This document shows, one piece after another, positions 7,929-20,613 of a stretch of 51,787 bases of DNA. Origin of the DNA: an uncultured Gammaproteobacteria bacterium (GTDB taxonomy: Bacteria; Pseudomonadota; Gammaproteobacteria; Pseudomonadales; Litorivicinaceae). Within the stretch, counting starts at the first letter, position 1; each line of letters begins with the position of its first letter. Both the position numbers and the translations under genes were made by a program. A model generated the notes under the pieces. That model worked only from the letters and a program-made list of their open reading frames with translations. It was not told the DNA's origin and did no database searches. The stretch is taken from positions 1 through 51,787 of the forward strand of contig CAJWIY010000008.1 in NCBI GenBank assembly GCA_913042205.1, written 5' to 3'.

Positions 7929-8388
7929 GATGGACCTATTCTCTGAGATTACAGAAGACCGTTGGAAATGTGGGTTGACGGATGGTCCGTGTCAGACAAC
8001 GGGGCTTGATTTACTTGTGACAGACCCGGCACATGGAGCAGTGGCTCAGTTCTTCGGGGTCGTGAGGAACCACAACGACGGCCTGGCCGCCGCTGCTGTG
8101 GATTATGATGTGCATCCTGAGCTTGCATCAAAAGCTCTCGCTGAATTGTGTCGTGATATCTGTGCAGAGTACCCTGTCAGGCTTGTTATCTTTCATTCCA
8201 GAGGGTTCGTTCGAGTGGGTGAGGCGAGTGTCGTGATCGCTGCGAGCAGTGCGCACAGAAGGGACGCCCTGGGTGCGGTCTCAGACGCGATTGATCAACT
8301 GAAGGTACGGGTTCCAATTTGGAAAAAAGAGATAGGCCTAGATGACGAGCAACGTTGGCTTGATGGGCACTCTTTGAGGGAGGAATAA
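7921..8388 (+). CDS. moaE: Molybdopterin synthase catalytic subunit MoaE
   Basis: MoaE is the large subunit that converts cyclic pyranopterin monophosphate to molybdopterin with sulfur from MoaD. The roughly 152-155 residue chain shows GAVAQFFGVVRNHNDG, the DYDVHPELASKAL helix, the VGEASVVIAASSAHRRDAL signature and the catalytic lysine region LKVRVPIWKKE. The start may be GTG at 7921 (overlapping moaD) or ATG at 7930, one base after the moaD stop; the ATG is at least as likely. It is the last moa gene of the operon; the HIT-family gene follows within a few bases and may be cotranscribed. Confidence 0.92.
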   Translation: MVEMDLFSEITEDRWKCGLTDGPCQTTGLDLLVTDPAHGAVAQFFGVVRNHNDGLAAAAVDYDVHPELASKALAELCRDICAEYPVRLVIFHSRGFVRVGEASVVIAASSAHRRDALGAVSDAIDQLKVRVPIWKKEIGLDDEQRWLDGHSLREE

Positions 8389-8394
8389 TAGTGA

Positions 8395-8820
8395 GTGAGC
8401 TGTCAAATGGATGCCGTGACATTTGAGATAGACGCCCAACTAAAGCAGACCAGTTATCCGATAGTTTCACTATCGGTCTGTGACCTACGGCTCGTTGATG
8501 ACCAACGCTGGCCGTGGCTGTTAATAATCCCGAGGGTACCGCATACCGTTGAACTTATCGACTTAAGTCCTGAACTTCGGTCCGGGGTCTGGCTAGAAAT
8601 TGATCACGTGGCGAGAGTCATGCGCGATCAATTCTCACCGTACAAACTTAACATCGCAGCGCTTGGAAACCAGGTAAGGCAGCTGCACATCCACAGTATC
8701 GCTCGGTTCCCAGAGGATGCAGCATGGCCAAAACCTGTCTGGGGCGTTGGTGATCCAGAGCCATATGATTCGACCTTACTAAACACTCGCCTCGGTTCTC
8801 TAAGGGATGGGTTTGCTTAG
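8395..8820 (+). CDS. HIT-domain protein
   Basis: A roughly 141-residue member of the histidine-triad nucleotide hydrolase/transferase superfamily. The diagnostic stretch is RQLHIHSIARFPEDAAWPKP, where the first two histidines of the HxHxH triad are present and the third is Ile, as I recall for this PVWG-ending subgroup. The N-terminal half has the WPWLLIIPRVPHTVELIDL strand region usual for the fold. The start is GTG at 8395 or ATG at 8407; a strong GGGAGGAAT site sits just upstream. Substrate is unknown; dinucleoside polyphosphates or nucleotide adducts are typical for HIT proteins. It follows moaE by only six bases, so it is probably in the same transcript, and converges with gltA. Confidence 0.8.
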   Translation: MSCQMDAVTFEIDAQLKQTSYPIVSLSVCDLRLVDDQRWPWLLIIPRVPHTVELIDLSPELRSGVWLEIDHVARVMRDQFSPYKLNIAALGNQVRQLHIHSIARFPEDAAWPKPVWGVGDPEPYDSTLLNTRLGSLRDGFA

Positions 8821-8891
8821 CCCACCAACTGACTCTTCTCCGTTGCTCGCATTCGAGGTAAGGAGTGACCACAGCACTCGCCGGAATTTAA

Positions 8892-10163
8892 TTAAACCTT
8901 ATAAGGCCGAGGAGGCTCTCCGGTGTATAGTTGTCGCGGCCGCCCGATTTTATATGACTCTGAGCTCATCTCGTCCCAGTGAGACATCCATCCGACGGTT
9001 CGCGCGACAGCAAAGATCACGGTAAACATGCTCGTAGGTATACCTATAGCGCTCAAGATAATGCCCGAATAAAAATCAACATTTGGGAATAACTTGCGAT
9101 CTACGAAGTAGGGATCAGATAATGCAATCCGCTCTAATTCCACCGCGACAGCGAGACGAGGATCGGTGACCCCTAGCTCGGCTAAAACCGCGTCACACGA
9201 CGCTTTCATTACTTTGGCACGTGGATCGAAATTTTTATAAACACGGTGCCCGAAACCCATTAGCTTGAATGGATCGTCTGGATCTTTTGCTTTGTCGATG
9301 AACCTTGGAATGTTCTCCACCGAGCCAATTTCTTCGAGCATTACTAGGACAGCTTCGTTAGCTCCTCCGTGTGCGGGCCCCCATAGCGCCGCAATACCAC
9401 TTGAAATGCATGCAAAAGGATTGGCCCCGGTTGAGCCGGCTAATCGCACCGTAGATGTTGACGCGTTTTGTTCATGATCGGCGTGAAGAAGCAAAATCCT
9501 ATCCATCGCACTCTCTACGGCCTTACTGATAAGGTATTCCTCGCACGGTGTTCCGAACATCATGTATAAAAAGTTTGCCGCGTATGATAGGTCGTTTCGC
9601 GGGTACATAAATGGTTGACCAAGGGAGTGCTTGTAGCACATCGCGGCGAGCGTTGGCATCTTGGCTACCAGCCGGTGAGCTGCTATTTCACGATCACGCT
9701 CTGATCGAATGTCCATGACATCGTGATAAAACGCTGATAACGCACCGACGGCACCGCACATCATAGCCATTGGATGAGCGTTGTGGTGGAACCCATCAAA
9801 GAAATGGGCGAGGGATTCGTGGACCATCGTGTGTCGGGTGATGTTGTTCACAAATTCTTTTTTTTGTTCACTGTTGGGTAGGTGGCCGTACCACAGAAGG
9901 AAGCAAGTCTCTAAAAAATCGGATTGTTCTGCCAGTTCTTCGATTGAATATCCACGGTGTAGCAGCACCCCCTGATCGCCATCGATGAAAGTAATTTTTG
10001 ATTCGGTTGCGGCCGTAGACATAAAACCGGGATCGTAGGTAAAGTAACCGGCTTTTAGTAGACCAGAAACATCGACGACATCCGGTCCGTATGATCCCTT
10101 GAGGACTGGGAGGTCAATAACTTCACCGGTTGGGAGAGTCAGTGTGGCATTCTTTTCAGCCAT
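8892..10163 (-). CDS. gltA: Citrate synthase
   Basis: Condenses oxaloacetate and acetyl-CoA into citrate, opening the TCA cycle. The 423-residue protein is of the hexameric type-II bacterial class. The catalytic residues are visible as His in [11 protein letters not shown], His in [16 protein letters not shown] and Asp in [10 protein letters not shown]. The N-terminal [18 protein letters not shown], the YDPGFMSTA element and the ending PRQLYTGE are typical. A GGAGCT ribosome-binding site lies six bases upstream of the ATG at 10163. It is transcribed away from sdhCDAB from its own promoter (10254-10281), as in many gammaproteobacteria. Confidence 0.97.
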   Translation of the reverse strand: MAEKNATLTLPTGEVIDLPVLKGSYGPDVVDVSGLLKAGYFTYDPGFMSTAATESKITFIDGDQGVLLHRGYSIEELAEQSDFLETCFLLWYGHLPNSEQKKEFVNNITRHTMVHESLAHFFDGFHHNAHPMAMMCGAVGALSAFYHDVMDIRSERDREIAAHRLVAKMPTLAAMCYKHSLGQPFMYPRNDLSYAANFLYMMFGTPCEEYLISKAVESAMDRILLLHADHEQNASTSTVRLAGSTGANPFACISSGIAALWGPAHGGANEAVLVMLEEIGSVENIPRFIDKAKDPDDPFKLMGFGHRVYKNFDPRAKVMKASCDAVLAELGVTDPRLAVAVELERIALSDPYFVDRKLFPNVDFYSGIILSAIGIPTSMFTVIFAVARTVGWMSHWDEMSSESYKIGRPRQLYTGEPPRPYKV

Positions 10164-10253
10164 TTTTTTCAGCTCCTTTGGTTGTAAATCCGCTAGTTAG
10201 ACCCAACTCCTTAAGTCATTGTGCGCTGCACATGTTGCGCGGAGGCGTGGCCC

Positions 10254-10281
10254 ACTATAATGAGGGCGATTCAGGTGTCAA
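10254..10281 (-). promoter_or_regulatory. Sigma-70 promoter for gltA
   Basis: On the minus strand a perfect TTGACA (-35, 10281-10276) and a TATAGT (-10, 10259-10254) are separated by 16 bases. Transcription would start near 10247 and leave a leader of about 85 bases before the citrate synthase start at 10163. Confidence 0.65.
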
Positions 10282-10325
10282 ATAGTGGAAGTGGATTTAG
10301 TCGTTAATGGAGTACACGTTACCCT

Positions 10326-10354
10326 TTGTAACGGTATCATTACGCGACTATACT
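10326..10354 (+). promoter_or_regulatory. Sigma-70 promoter for the sdh operon
   Basis: TTGTAA (10326-10331) and TATACT (10349-10354) are spaced by the ideal 17 bases. Transcription would begin near 10361, about 36 bases before sdhC. Together with the minus-strand gltA promoter it forms a compact divergent control region of 233 bases. Confidence 0.65.
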
Positions 10355-10396
10355 TTGCCAAGCGTGTAGCACCGGTGTGAAAAGGATTCCAAGGGT

Positions 10397-10777
10397 ATGG
10401 CTATGTCGAGTGAGCGTCCGGTTAATCTTGACCTGACAACATTTCATTTTCCTGTGACTGCTATCGCGTCCATTCTTCATAGGGTGTGCGGCGTTATTCT
10501 TTTTTTTGGAAGTTTCGTCTTGATGGCGCTTCTGGGCCTTTCTCTTGAAAATGAAGCAGGATTCGCCGATGCAATTGCGCTCCTCGATAATGGACTTGTT
10601 ACCTTTGTTGTGTGGGGCGTTTTGGCATCTTTGTCCTATCATTTCGTGGCCGGTGTGAAGCATCTGTTTATGGATATGGGTTACGGTGAGACGTTAGAGA
10701 GTGGTCCGCTATTTGCAAAAGTCTCGATTACAGCTTCTCTCGTGCTGATGGTGCTCGCAGGGGTTTGGGTTTGGTAA
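10397..10777 (+). CDS. sdhC: Succinate dehydrogenase cytochrome b556 subunit SdhC
   Basis: One of two membrane anchors of succinate:quinone oxidoreductase (respiratory complex II). The 126-residue protein shows the family start RPVNLDL and SILHRVCGV, which contributes to the quinone site, and the haem-ligand region SYHFVAGVKHLFMDMG. Three transmembrane helices are evident (about residues 28-50, 66-86, 104-126). The ATG at 10397 follows an AAGG-rich stretch; a second ATG two codons on (10403) is possible. The gene overlaps the start of sdhD. Confidence 0.93.
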   Translation: MAMSSERPVNLDLTTFHFPVTAIASILHRVCGVILFFGSFVLMALLGLSLENEAGFADAIALLDNGLVTFVVWGVLASLSYHFVAGVKHLFMDMGYGETLESGPLFAKVSITASLVLMVLAGVWVW

Positions 10778-11121
10778 CAAATTTATTGAGTTACCGCCGT
10801 AGTGGCGTGGCGGATTGGATTGTTCAACGCTTCAGCGCCCTAATACTCGCGGCCTATACAATAGTGATGGTGGTGTGGCTTGTCGTAAACGGCATGGAGC
10901 TTACGTTCGCGCAGTGGCAGGGATTTATCGGTCAGACATGGATGAGGATATTTACGCTTTTAACGATCCTCGCGTTGGCGAGCCATGCTTGGATTGGTCT
11001 TTGGACAGTCGCGACTGACTATTTAAAAAAAAGGGTTATCCGGGTCGCGTTTCTTGGATTTGTGGGGGTCTCTCTGTTCGGCTATGTGGTCTGGGGAATC
11101 ATTATCCTTTGGGGGTTTTAA
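10771..11121 (+). CDS. sdhD: Succinate dehydrogenase membrane anchor SdhD
   Basis: The second membrane anchor of complex II, about 116 residues with three helices. It carries the conserved SGVADWIVQRFSAL stretch and SHAWIGLWTVATDYLKK, where the His helps hold the b-type haem and the Asp-Tyr pair lines the quinone site. I chose the TTG at 10771 because it yields MVTNLLSYRRSGVADW, which aligns without gaps to the start of E. coli SdhD as I remember it; a TTG at 10765 adds two residues. Either start overlaps the end of sdhC. The sdhA start follows after three bases. Confidence 0.92.
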   Translation: MVTNLLSYRRSGVADWIVQRFSALILAAYTIVMVVWLVVNGMELTFAQWQGFIGQTWMRIFTLLTILALASHAWIGLWTVATDYLKKRVIRVAFLGFVGVSLFGYVVWGIIILWGF

Positions 11122-11124
11122 TTA

Positions 11125-12894
11125 ATGACGAAGCTTCGCAAACTATCGTTTGATGCAATCGTTATCGGTGGAGGCGGTGCGGGTATGCGTGCATCGCTGC
11201 AGATGGCGCAGTCTGGGTTTAAGACAGCCTGTATTAGCAAGGTTTTCCCTACACGCTCTCATACTGTGTCGGCGCAAGGTGGGATCACATGTGCGATAGC
11301 GAGCGCTGATCCAGACGATGACTGGCGTTGGCACATGTATGATACGGTTAAAGGGTCTGATTATATCGGTGACCAAGACGCTATCGAATACATGTGTTCG
11401 GTGGGCCCTGAGGCAGTATTTGAGTTGGAACACATGGGTCTTCCATTTTCGCGTTTCGAGAATGGAAGGATCTATCAGCGCCCGTTTGGCGGACAATCGA
11501 AAGACTACGGAAAAGGTGGCCAGGCCGCGCGGACTTGTGCCGCTGCTGATAGGACTGGTCACGCCTTATTGCACACGCTGTACCAAGCAAATCTTAAGAA
11601 TGAAACGACGTTCCTGAACGAGTGGTTCGCTGTTGACTTGGTCCGTAATAAAGAGGGGCAAGTGGTTGGCGTGGTTGCGATTGAGATCGAGACTGGTGAA
11701 GTTGTTTTTATTGAATCAAAAGCGACTGTTTTAGCCACAGGTGGCGCTGGTCGTATTTACGCATCGACCACAAACGCGCACATCAATACAGGTGATGGGA
11801 TTGGTATGGCCTTGCGTGCCGGATATGCCATGCAAGATATGGAGATGTGGCAGTTCCATCCGACTGGAATTTACGGTGCGGGCACCTTGGTGACAGAGGG
11901 TTGCCGCGGCGAGGGTGGATATCTGATCAATAAGGATGGTGAGCGGTTCATGGAACGTTACGCCCCGAACGCGAAAGATCTCGCGGGTCGCGACGTTGTC
12001 GCACGCTCAATGATGACAGAAATATTGGAAGGCAGAGGCTGCGGCGAGAATGGCGATCATGTTCACTTGAAGCTGGATCACCTGGGAAAGGAAATCGTGC
12101 ATAGCCGATTGCCGGGGATAACCGAGTTGTCGAAAACTTTCGCGCATGTGGATCCGGCAGTGACACCGATCCCTGTCGTCCCAACTTGCCATTATATGAT
12201 GGGAGGTATCCCGACAAACGTTAACGGTCAGGCAATTACTCAGACTGATGGCAAAGACACTATTATTCCGGGCTTGTATGCTTGTGGGGAGGCCGCCTGT
12301 GTTTCGGTCCACGGAGCCAATCGTCTGGGAGGTAACTCTTTGCTCGATCTGGTTGTTTTCGGTCGAGCCGCAGGTATTTTCATCGAAGAACAACTCCAGC
12401 AGGGTATCGAGTATGCGATAGCTTCATCAGACGATATCGATCTTGCGGTAGGGCGCCTAAGAGCGTTGGACGCCAATGATAAGGGGGAAAATACCGCCAC
12501 CCTCAAGAGAGAGCTCCAGAGCTGTATGCAGAATTATTTCGGTGTGTTTCGAGATGGCGAATACATGAAGAAAGGCCGCGAAGAGTTGAATGCGTTGCGG
12601 GAACGTATCGCGGGTATAGTGATTGGCGATAAATCAAAAGCATTTAACACGGCCCGATTGGAGGCGCTTGAGCTACAGAATCTATTCGAGGTGGCTGAAG
12701 CTACAGCCATCGCGGCCGATGAGCGGACGGAAAGTCGTGGAGCACATTCGCGGCGTGATTATCCTGAACGTGATGATAAGAACTGGTTATGTCACTCGTT
12801 GTATCATCCAGAACTAAAGAATTTAACCAAGCGCGAGGTAAACTTCAGTCCGAAGACTGTGGAGACCTTCGAACCAAAAGTGCGTACGTACTAG
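11125..12894 (+). CDS. sdhA: Succinate dehydrogenase flavoprotein subunit SdhA
   Basis: The FAD-bearing catalytic subunit that oxidises succinate to fumarate on the inner face of the membrane. It has 589 residues, the usual length. The Rossmann motif [11 protein letters not shown] is at the N-terminus, followed by [11 protein letters not shown], whose His carries the covalent FAD, the substrate-site [21 protein letters not shown], the [15 protein letters not shown] segment and [18 protein letters not shown]. The C-terminus ends in the expected [15 protein letters not shown]. It sits between sdhD (3 bases) and sdhB (10 bases) in one operon. Confidence 0.98.
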   Translation: MTKLRKLSFDAIVIGGGGAGMRASLQMAQSGFKTACISKVFPTRSHTVSAQGGITCAIASADPDDDWRWHMYDTVKGSDYIGDQDAIEYMCSVGPEAVFELEHMGLPFSRFENGRIYQRPFGGQSKDYGKGGQAARTCAAADRTGHALLHTLYQANLKNETTFLNEWFAVDLVRNKEGQVVGVVAIEIETGEVVFIESKATVLATGGAGRIYASTTNAHINTGDGIGMALRAGYAMQDMEMWQFHPTGIYGAGTLVTEGCRGEGGYLINKDGERFMERYAPNAKDLAGRDVVARSMMTEILEGRGCGENGDHVHLKLDHLGKEIVHSRLPGITELSKTFAHVDPAVTPIPVVPTCHYMMGGIPTNVNGQAITQTDGKDTIIPGLYACGEAACVSVHGANRLGGNSLLDLVVFGRAAGIFIEEQLQQGIEYAIASSDDIDLAVGRLRALDANDKGENTATLKRELQSCMQNYFGVFRDGEYMKKGREELNALRERIAGIVIGDKSKAFNTARLEALELQNLFEVAEATAIAADERTESRGAHSRRDYPERDDKNWLCHSLYHPELKNLTKREVNFSPKTVETFEPKVRTY

Positions 12895-12904
12895 GAGGTA
12901 AAAG

Positions 12905-13609
12905 ATGTTAGTAAGCGTGTATCGCTATAACCCTGAAACGGACCGTGAGCCATACATGCAGGACGTCGAGGTCGCTATCTCAGAGGGAAAAGACTTGATG
13001 GTTTTGGATGTACTCAATCTGATGAAGGAGAAAGATCAGTCGTTGTCATACAGGCGCTCTTGCCGCGAGGGTGTTTGTGGATCTGATGGCGTGAACATGA
13101 ATGGCAAGAACGGGCTAGCGTGTATCACACCACTATCTGAAGTCGTAACGAATGGGAAGTTGGTAGTTCGTCCGTTGCCTGGTCTTCCGGTAATTCGTGA
13201 TCTGGTCGTTGATATGGGAGTTTTTTATAAGCAATACCAGCGCATAAAACCATATCTGCAGAATTCGTCCCCTGCGGCGAGCCAAGAGCGGTTGCAGTCT
13301 CCAGAGGATCGGGCAAAGCTTGACGGCCTTTATGAATGCATCTTGTGTGCCTGTTGCTCAACAAGCTGCCCATCGTTTTGGTGGAACCCTAACAAATTTG
13401 TTGGCCCATCTGGATTACTTCAGGCGTACCGATTTCTTGCCGATAGTCGCGATGATGCCACGGAGGAGCGCTTGGCAGACTTAGATGATCCATTCAGCGT
13501 GTTCAGGTGCCGTGGAATTATGAACTGTGTTTCCGTTTGTCCCAAAGGTCTGAACCCGACTAAGGCGATCGGTCACATTCGCGATATGTTGTTATCGCGG
13601 GCAACCTGA
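12905..13609 (+). CDS. sdhB: Succinate dehydrogenase iron-sulfur subunit SdhB
   Basis: Passes electrons from the SdhA flavin to quinone through three iron-sulfur clusters. The 234-residue protein has the [2Fe-2S] site SCREGVCGSDG plus a later Cys in GLAC, and the [4Fe-4S]/[3Fe-4S] sites CILCACCSTSCPSFWWNP and CRGIMNCVSVCPKGLNP. The AGGAGG-type ribosome-binding site (actaggaggtaaaag) is just upstream of the ATG. It ends the sdh block; the next gene, sucA, is 209 bases away. Confidence 0.97.
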   Translation: MLVSVYRYNPETDREPYMQDVEVAISEGKDLMVLDVLNLMKEKDQSLSYRRSCREGVCGSDGVNMNGKNGLACITPLSEVVTNGKLVVRPLPGLPVIRDLVVDMGVFYKQYQRIKPYLQNSSPAASQERLQSPEDRAKLDGLYECILCACCSTSCPSFWWNPNKFVGPSGLLQAYRFLADSRDDATEERLADLDDPFSVFRCRGIMNCVSVCPKGLNPTKAIGHIRDMLLSRAT

Positions 13610-13672
13610 GGCTACAGAACGTTTGCCGCAAAGGAAATATACAGCGGTGAGCGTCTTCTGGAGGTAAGCATT

Positions 13673-13701
13673 TTGACAGGCTCAGGAAGAGATTATTGAA
13701 T
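13673..13701 (+). promoter_or_regulatory. Candidate promoter for sucAB-lpd
   Basis: Within the 209-base sdhB-sucA gap a perfect -35 hexamer TTGACA (13673-13678) is followed after 17 bases by TTGAAT (13696-13701). A second -10-like TATAAA is at 13721-13726. The suc genes may thus have their own promoter besides readthrough from sdh. I see no clear terminator hairpin in the gap. Confidence 0.35.
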
Positions 13702-13818
13702 GCGTTAGTTTTACGTGCGTTATAAATACGGCTTTGATGGTTACCTCTATAGAACAGCAGAGCCTGAACGGTCGCACCCAAGGATATAAAGAAGAATTCG
13801 GGCGCAAGGGAGAGAATA

Positions 13819-16650
13819 ATGTCTGATGGCTCTATGGAGCAAAGCTTGAAATCCTCGCACCTCGCGGGTAGCAATCTTGATTATCTGGACGAGCTTTATG
13901 AGTGTTACCTAGCGGATTCCAACAGTGTTCCAAATGAATGGCGGCAGTACTTCGACTCGCTGCCACGGGTTGAGGGGGTGATCGCGGGCGACGTGCCTCA
14001 CTCGACTGTACAAGAACAATTTCTCCTCCTAGGCAAAGACCGTGGTCGTGCAGTGTCTGCCGGTTCCGGTTCGGTGTCCTCTGATTTTGATCGCAAGCAG
14101 GTTCAGGTTCAGCGCCTAATAACGGCTTATCGTATCCGTGGCCATCAGCGCGCGGCACTCGATCCACTCGGATTAATGCAGCGCCAGCGAGTGCCAGACC
14201 TAGAGCTTGGATTTCATGACTTGTCAGCCGCTGACTTCGACACGGTGTTCCAGATGGGCATCCAAAACCTTGGCATGCCAGAAGCAAAACTCAAAGACAT
14301 CATTGTTGCGCTTGATAAGACCTATTGTGGATCGATAGGGGCTGAGTACATGCACATTGTTGATACCGAAGAGCGGCTGTGGCTTCAGAGCCGCCTGGAA
14401 GGAGTGATGGGACGACCAGACTACCCGGATGACGTCAAAATACACCTTCTTGAACGATTGACCGCGGCAGAGGGTCTAGAGAGATATTTGCAATCGCGGT
14501 ATCCAGGAACGAAGCGTTTTGGTCTAGAAGGTGGTGAGTCTTTGGTCCCCTGCGTCGATGAACTGATTCAGCGAGCAGGCTCACATGGGGCGAAAGAGGT
14601 CGTGATCGGCATGGCCCACCGCGGGCGATTGAATCTTCTTGTCAACACGCTTGGTAAAAATCCACAAGATTTGTTCGATGAATTCGATGGCAAAACAACT
14701 TTCGATAATCACGGTGATGTCAAATATCACCAGGGATTCAGCTCGAATGTCTCTACGCCTGGAGGCGAGGTACACCTTGCTATGACGTTCAATCCATCGC
14801 ATCTGGAAATTGCGTCGCCGGTGGTAGAGGGGAGTGTCCGTGCTCGGCAAGATCGCCGCAGCGACCCGTCAGGTGACCGCGTAGTCCCAATCTCAATACA
14901 CGGTGATGCAGCCTTTGCTGGTCAGGGCGTGGTGATGGAAACATTCCAGATGTCTCAGACCCGCGCCTACAAGACTGGTGGCACGGTTCACGTGATCGTC
15001 AATAATCAGGTCGGCTTTACAACCTCGCTTCGCGAGGACTCACGGTCAACCGAATATTGCACCGACGTGGCAAAAATGGTTCAGGCGCCAATCTTTCACG
15101 TGAATGCGGATGATATCGAGGCAGTTAATTTTGTGACGCAGCTCGCGATGGACTATCGCTATGAATTTAAGAAAGACATTGTGATCGACTTAATTTGCTA
15201 TCGTCGTCGCGGACATAACGAGGCAGATGAGCCAAGCACAACGCAACCGTTGATGTACTCGCAAATTAAGGTACAGAAGACAACACGAGTTTTGTACGCA
15301 GAACATTTAGTAGCGGCTGGCTTGCTGGATGAGACCGATACGAAAGCAATGGAGGAGACATACCGGGCAGCCCTAGAGGCAGGACAGCCGGTGCTGAAGA
15401 GTCTTGTGCGAGAGCCTGACAGGAAGCTATTTGTCGATTGGACACCCTATCTGGGACACGAATGGACTGCCGATCATGACACTAGTTTTCCTATGAAGCG
15501 TCTTCAAGAGCTCGGCCAACAGATCAACACATTGCCCAAAGGCTTTATCATGCAGAGGCAGGTAGCCAAAACTTACGAGGACCGCCGTAAGATGGCTGCG
15601 GGCACGTTGCCATGCAACTGGGGGTTCGCCGAGACGCTCGCCTATGCAACCCTACTGGATCAAAACATTGGGGTTCGATTTACCGGTCAGGACGTTGGTC
15701 GCGGAACCTTTTCGCATCGGCAGGCGACCCTGCACGACCAGAAGACCGGCGAGTCCTACACGCCTCTGCAACATATCTCGCCAGAGCAGCCCCGCATCGA
15801 CTTGTATGATTCGCTCTTGTCCGAGGAGGCAGTTCTGGCGTTTGAGTATGGTTATGCAACGACAGAACCTCGTCGTCTGACGATCTGGGAGGCACAGTTT
15901 GGCGACTTTGCAAATGGGGCGCAGGTTGTGATTGATCAATTCATCACGTCAGGCGAGGTGAAGTGGAGTCGTCTGTGTGGCCTGACTCTATTGTTGCCGC
16001 ATGGTTATGAGGGCCAGGGGCCAGAGCATAGCTCCGCTCGACTGGAACGATTTCTCCAGTTGTGTGCTGAACATAACGTGCAGGTATGTGTTCCCTCGAC
16101 ACCCGCCCAGGTATTCCATATGCTCCGGCGCCAAGCGATTCGACCTCTGCGTAAGCCGCTAATCGTTATGAGCCCGAAATCGCTTTTGCGTAAGAAAGAA
16201 GCGGTCTCAACGCTGGACGAGTTGGCCAGTGGAAAGTTTCAAACGGTGATTCAAGACACCTCCGGCCTTGACCCAAAAAAAATTAAAAAAGTTATCCTCT
16301 GCTCTGGGAAGGTTTACTATGACCTCGACGCGCATCGGGTGGAGAGTGGTATCAACGACCGCGCTATATTGCGAGTCGAACAACTTTATCCGTTCCCGGA
16401 GGACGATCTTGTGGAGGCATTGGCGTCATACGTAAATATGGAAGAGATGGTATGGTGCCAAGAAGAGCCAATGAACCAGGGTGCCTGGTTCCAGAGCCAG
16501 CATCATATGCTGAACGCGATGTGGCGCCACTCGCCAAATAAATTCCTACGCTACGCGGGCCGAGCAGCCGCTGCGACGCCAGCGGCCGGCTACATGGCTT
16601 TGCATGTGGCTCAACAAAAAATATTGATACAAGAGGCACTCGAAGGGTAA
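13819..16650 (+). CDS. sucA: 2-oxoglutarate dehydrogenase E1 component
   Basis: The thiamine-diphosphate subunit that decarboxylates 2-oxoglutarate and passes the succinyl group to the lipoyl arm of E2. At 943 residues it matches the family. The N-terminal SYL-type start ([20 protein letters not shown]) binds the complex core. Cofactor and active-site segments include [50 protein letters not shown], the [15 protein letters not shown] loop, the [13 protein letters not shown] glutamate and [26 protein letters not shown] site precedes the ATG. The order sucA-sucB-lpd gives the full complex in one transcript. Confidence 0.97.
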   Translation: MSDGSMEQSLKSSHLAGSNLDYLDELYECYLADSNSVPNEWRQYFDSLPRVEGVIAGDVPHSTVQEQFLLLGKDRGRAVSAGSGSVSSDFDRKQVQVQRLITAYRIRGHQRAALDPLGLMQRQRVPDLELGFHDLSAADFDTVFQMGIQNLGMPEAKLKDIIVALDKTYCGSIGAEYMHIVDTEERLWLQSRLEGVMGRPDYPDDVKIHLLERLTAAEGLERYLQSRYPGTKRFGLEGGESLVPCVDELIQRAGSHGAKEVVIGMAHRGRLNLLVNTLGKNPQDLFDEFDGKTTFDNHGDVKYHQGFSSNVSTPGGEVHLAMTFNPSHLEIASPVVEGSVRARQDRRSDPSGDRVVPISIHGDAAFAGQGVVMETFQMSQTRAYKTGGTVHVIVNNQVGFTTSLREDSRSTEYCTDVAKMVQAPIFHVNADDIEAVNFVTQLAMDYRYEFKKDIVIDLICYRRRGHNEADEPSTTQPLMYSQIKVQKTTRVLYAEHLVAAGLLDETDTKAMEETYRAALEAGQPVLKSLVREPDRKLFVDWTPYLGHEWTADHDTSFPMKRLQELGQQINTLPKGFIMQRQVAKTYEDRRKMAAGTLPCNWGFAETLAYATLLDQNIGVRFTGQDVGRGTFSHRQATLHDQKTGESYTPLQHISPEQPRIDLYDSLLSEEAVLAFEYGYATTEPRRLTIWEAQFGDFANGAQVVIDQFITSGEVKWSRLCGLTLLLPHGYEGQGPEHSSARLERFLQLCAEHNVQVCVPSTPAQVFHMLRRQAIRPLRKPLIVMSPKSLLRKKEAVSTLDELASGKFQTVIQDTSGLDPKKIKKVILCSGKVYYDLDAHRVESGINDRAILRVEQLYPFPEDDLVEALASYVNMEEMVWCQEEPMNQGAWFQSQHHMLNAMWRHSPNKFLRYAGRAAAATPAAGYMALHVAQQKILIQEALEG

Positions 16651-16681
16651 TCGTCACCACAAAGACCCGTTAAGGAAAATT

Positions 16682-17893
16682 ATGGCAATCGAAATAAAAG
16701 TTCCGCAATTCCCAGAATCAGTCGAAGAGGGCTCTATCGCAACGTGGCACAAGCAGGTAGGCGAGGCAGTCACTCGGGATGAACTGGTCGTCGATATCGA
16801 GACCGATAAGACTGTTTTGGAGGTTGTCGCCACCGAAGACGGTATACTGACCGATATTCTAAAACAGGACGGTGACACCGTCCTTTCGCAAGAACTGATC
16901 GGCAAGATAGAATCAGGAGCTACAGCCAGCGGCTCAGTTAAACCCGATAAAATGTCGCCAACGGCCGTCGCTTCGGTTGAGGCGGAGACCGAGGCACAGG
17001 CACAATTGGCCGCTAACCCGGCTGCCAAAAAGTTAGCCGAAGAAAATAATATTGATTTGGCGACACTCAAAGGTACAGGTAAGGGCGGCCGTATTCTGAA
17101 AGAAGACGTACAGAACGTGTTAGCGGTCCCCAAAGTTCCGGACACTGTCCCCCCCGCCGCCAAGGTTTCAGCGCCCGCGGTTACAAGCGAGCGTGTTGAG
17201 AAACGTGTTCCAATGACGCGACTGCGAGTGACCATTGCGAAACGTTTGCTAGATGCACAGCACAACGCTGCGATGTTGACCACCTTCAATGAGGTCAACA
17301 TGGGCCCCCTGATGGATCTTCGTAAACAATATAAAGAATTATTTGAAAAGACGCACAATGGCACACGCCTGGGTTTCATGGGCTTTTTCGTAAAAGCCGC
17401 TGCCGAAGCGTTGAAGCGCTTCCCGGCCGTGAACGCATCGATTGACGGTAACGACATCGTGTACCACGGGTTCTACGACATTGGTGTCGCTGTGTCGACC
17501 GAGCGGGGCTTGGTAGTACCAGTTTTGCGAGATTGCGACAGGATGTCTATTGCTGAGGTTGAGGGCGGAATTCGGGATTATGCGGTTGCCGCGAAAGATG
17601 GCAAGCTCGCAATTGAAGACATGACTGGTGGCACCTTTACTATCACGAACGGTGGCGTATTTGGTTCATTGCTGTCTACGCCGATTCTGAACCCACCACA
17701 GACCGCGATACTTGGCATGCATAAGATCCAGGAGCGTCCGATGGCGGTTAATGGAGAAGTGGTCGTGCAACCCATGATGTATCTCGCACTGTCATACGAT
17801 CATCGAATGATCGACGGTAAAGACGCCGTTCAGTTTTTGATCGCGATCAAAGATATGCTGGAAGATCCAGCGCGCATGCTGCTAGACGTGTAA
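16682..17893 (+). CDS. sucB: Dihydrolipoyl succinyltransferase (E2)
   Basis: The core of the 2-oxoglutarate dehydrogenase complex, which transfers the succinyl group to CoA. The 403 residues comprise a single lipoyl domain (residues 1-80) with the lipoylated Lys43 in [10 protein letters not shown], a flexible linker, a peripheral-subunit-binding domain (around 120-152, [20 protein letters not shown]), a second linker rich in Ala/Pro/Val, and a catalytic domain with the [27 protein letters not shown] and [13 protein letters not shown] motifs, the last holding the catalytic His. Usual length and single lipoyl domain fit a gammaproteobacterial SucB. Spacing to its neighbours is 31 and 12 bases. 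Confidence 0.97.
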   Translation: MAIEIKVPQFPESVEEGSIATWHKQVGEAVTRDELVVDIETDKTVLEVVATEDGILTDILKQDGDTVLSQELIGKIESGATASGSVKPDKMSPTAVASVEAETEAQAQLAANPAAKKLAEENNIDLATLKGTGKGGRILKEDVQNVLAVPKVPDTVPPAAKVSAPAVTSERVEKRVPMTRLRVTIAKRLLDAQHNAAMLTTFNEVNMGPLMDLRKQYKELFEKTHNGTRLGFMGFFVKAAAEALKRFPAVNASIDGNDIVYHGFYDIGVAVSTERGLVVPVLRDCDRMSIAEVEGGIRDYAVAAKDGKLAIEDMTGGTFTITNGGVFGSLLSTPILNPPQTAILGMHKIQERPMAVNGEVVVQPMMYLALSYDHRMIDGKDAVQFLIAIKDMLEDPARMLLDV

Positions 17894-19345
<1,452 letters not shown>

Positions 19346-19443
19346 TGAAACTTGAAGCACCATTCACCATCTGGTGTGAAGCGATAAATTGCCGACTACC
19401 AATCGGTATTCTTTTGAACTGATAAATAAGCGACGTAAAGAAT

Positions 19444-20613
19444 ATGAATCTTCATGAATATCAAGGCAAGGCTTTGTTCCGCGAGTACGGGCTCCCGGTG
19501 TCGACTGGCGTAGCATGCGACACTAAGGAAGAAGTACTCGCCGCAGCGAAGAAAATTGGTGGTGACGCTTGGGTTATAAAGGCCCAGGTGCACGCGGGTG
19601 GTCGAGGTAAGGCGGGCGGCGTCAAGTTGGTAAAAACTGAGACCGAGATCAGAGAGTTCTGTGACCGTCACATAGGTACCCGGCTCGTGACCTATCAAAC
19701 GGACGCAAATGGACAGCCTGTTTCGAAAATTTTGATTGAAGCCTGTGTGGGTATCGCCAGCGAGCTGTATCTCGGTGCGGTTATTGACCGCTCGACACGC
19801 CGCATTGTCTTCATGGCCTCGACCGAGGGTGGTGTCGAGATCGAGAAAGTTGCCCAAGAAACACCCGAGAAAATTTTGAAAGCTGCCATCGATCCGTTGG
19901 TCGGTCCCCAGCCAAATCAGGGGAGGCAGTTGGCTTTCAAGCTGGGTCTAGACCCAGTCCAAATAAAGCAGTTCACCCAAGTTTTTTTGGGATTAGCTAA
20001 CCTTTTTGAGGACAAGGATGTGTCGTTGATCGAGGTCAACCCGTTGGTGATCACTGAAGACGGGGACCTGCTATGCCTTGACGCAAAGGTTGTGATTGAT
20101 TCGAACGCTATTTACCGCCACGCTGATTTACTGGCCATGCGTGATCCTTCTCAAGAGGATGAACGTGAGGCGATAGCCGCCAAGTGGGATCTAAACTATG
20201 TCGCACTGGACGGTAACATCGGGTGTATGGTGAACGGAGCCGGGCTGGCAATGGGCACGATGGACACTGTCAAGCTCTACGGTGGCGCGCCCGCAAACTT
20301 TTTAGACGTTGGCGGCGGAGCTACCAAGGAACGGGTCGCCGAGGCCTTCAAGCTGATCCTCTCCGACTCCAACGTCAACGCAGTATTGGTGAATATCTTC
20401 GGTGGAATTGTCCGGTGTGACATGATCGCTGAGGGAATTATCGGCGCTGTCGAGGAGGTGGGTGTCGAGGTACCGGTAGTCGTCCGTCTCGAGGGAACGA
20501 ACGCGGACAAGGGAGCCGAAATCCTGGATCAGTCTGACCTAAATATCATCGCCGGATCGAGTCTGGGGGACGCTGCTAAGAAAGTTGTCGCTGCAGCGGG
20601 AGGGGGCTCATGA
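19444..20613 (+). CDS. sucC: Succinyl-CoA synthetase beta subunit
   Basis: The ATP-grasp subunit of succinyl-CoA synthetase, which binds nucleotide and succinate in the only substrate-level phosphorylation step of the TCA cycle. It is 389 residues, matching E. coli SucC. Visible marks are [59 protein letters not shown] and [17 protein letters not shown] ... [16 protein letters not shown]. The gene begins 98 bases after lpd and overlaps sucD by four bases (ATGA). Confidence 0.97.
   Translation: MNLHEYQGKALFREYGLPVSTGVACDTKEEVLAAAKKIGGDAWVIKAQVHAGGRGKAGGVKLVKTETEIREFCDRHIGTRLVTYQTDANGQPVSKILIEACVGIASELYLGAVIDRSTRRIVFMASTEGGVEIEKVAQETPEKILKAAIDPLVGPQPNQGRQLAFKLGLDPVQIKQFTQVFLGLANLFEDKDVSLIEVNPLVITEDGDLLCLDAKVVIDSNAIYRHADLLAMRDPSQEDEREAIAAKWDLNYVALDGNIGCMVNGAGLAMGTMDTVKLYGGAPANFLDVGGGATKERVAEAFKLILSDSNVNAVLVNIFGGIVRCDMIAEGIIGAVEEVGVEVPVVVRLEGTNADKGAEILDQSDLNIIAGSSLGDAAKKVVAAAGGGS

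Noticed and set aside
19356-19380. Imperfect inverted repeat after lpd as a terminator
   Set aside because: The stem has a two-base bulge and no T-run follows, so it is not convincing.
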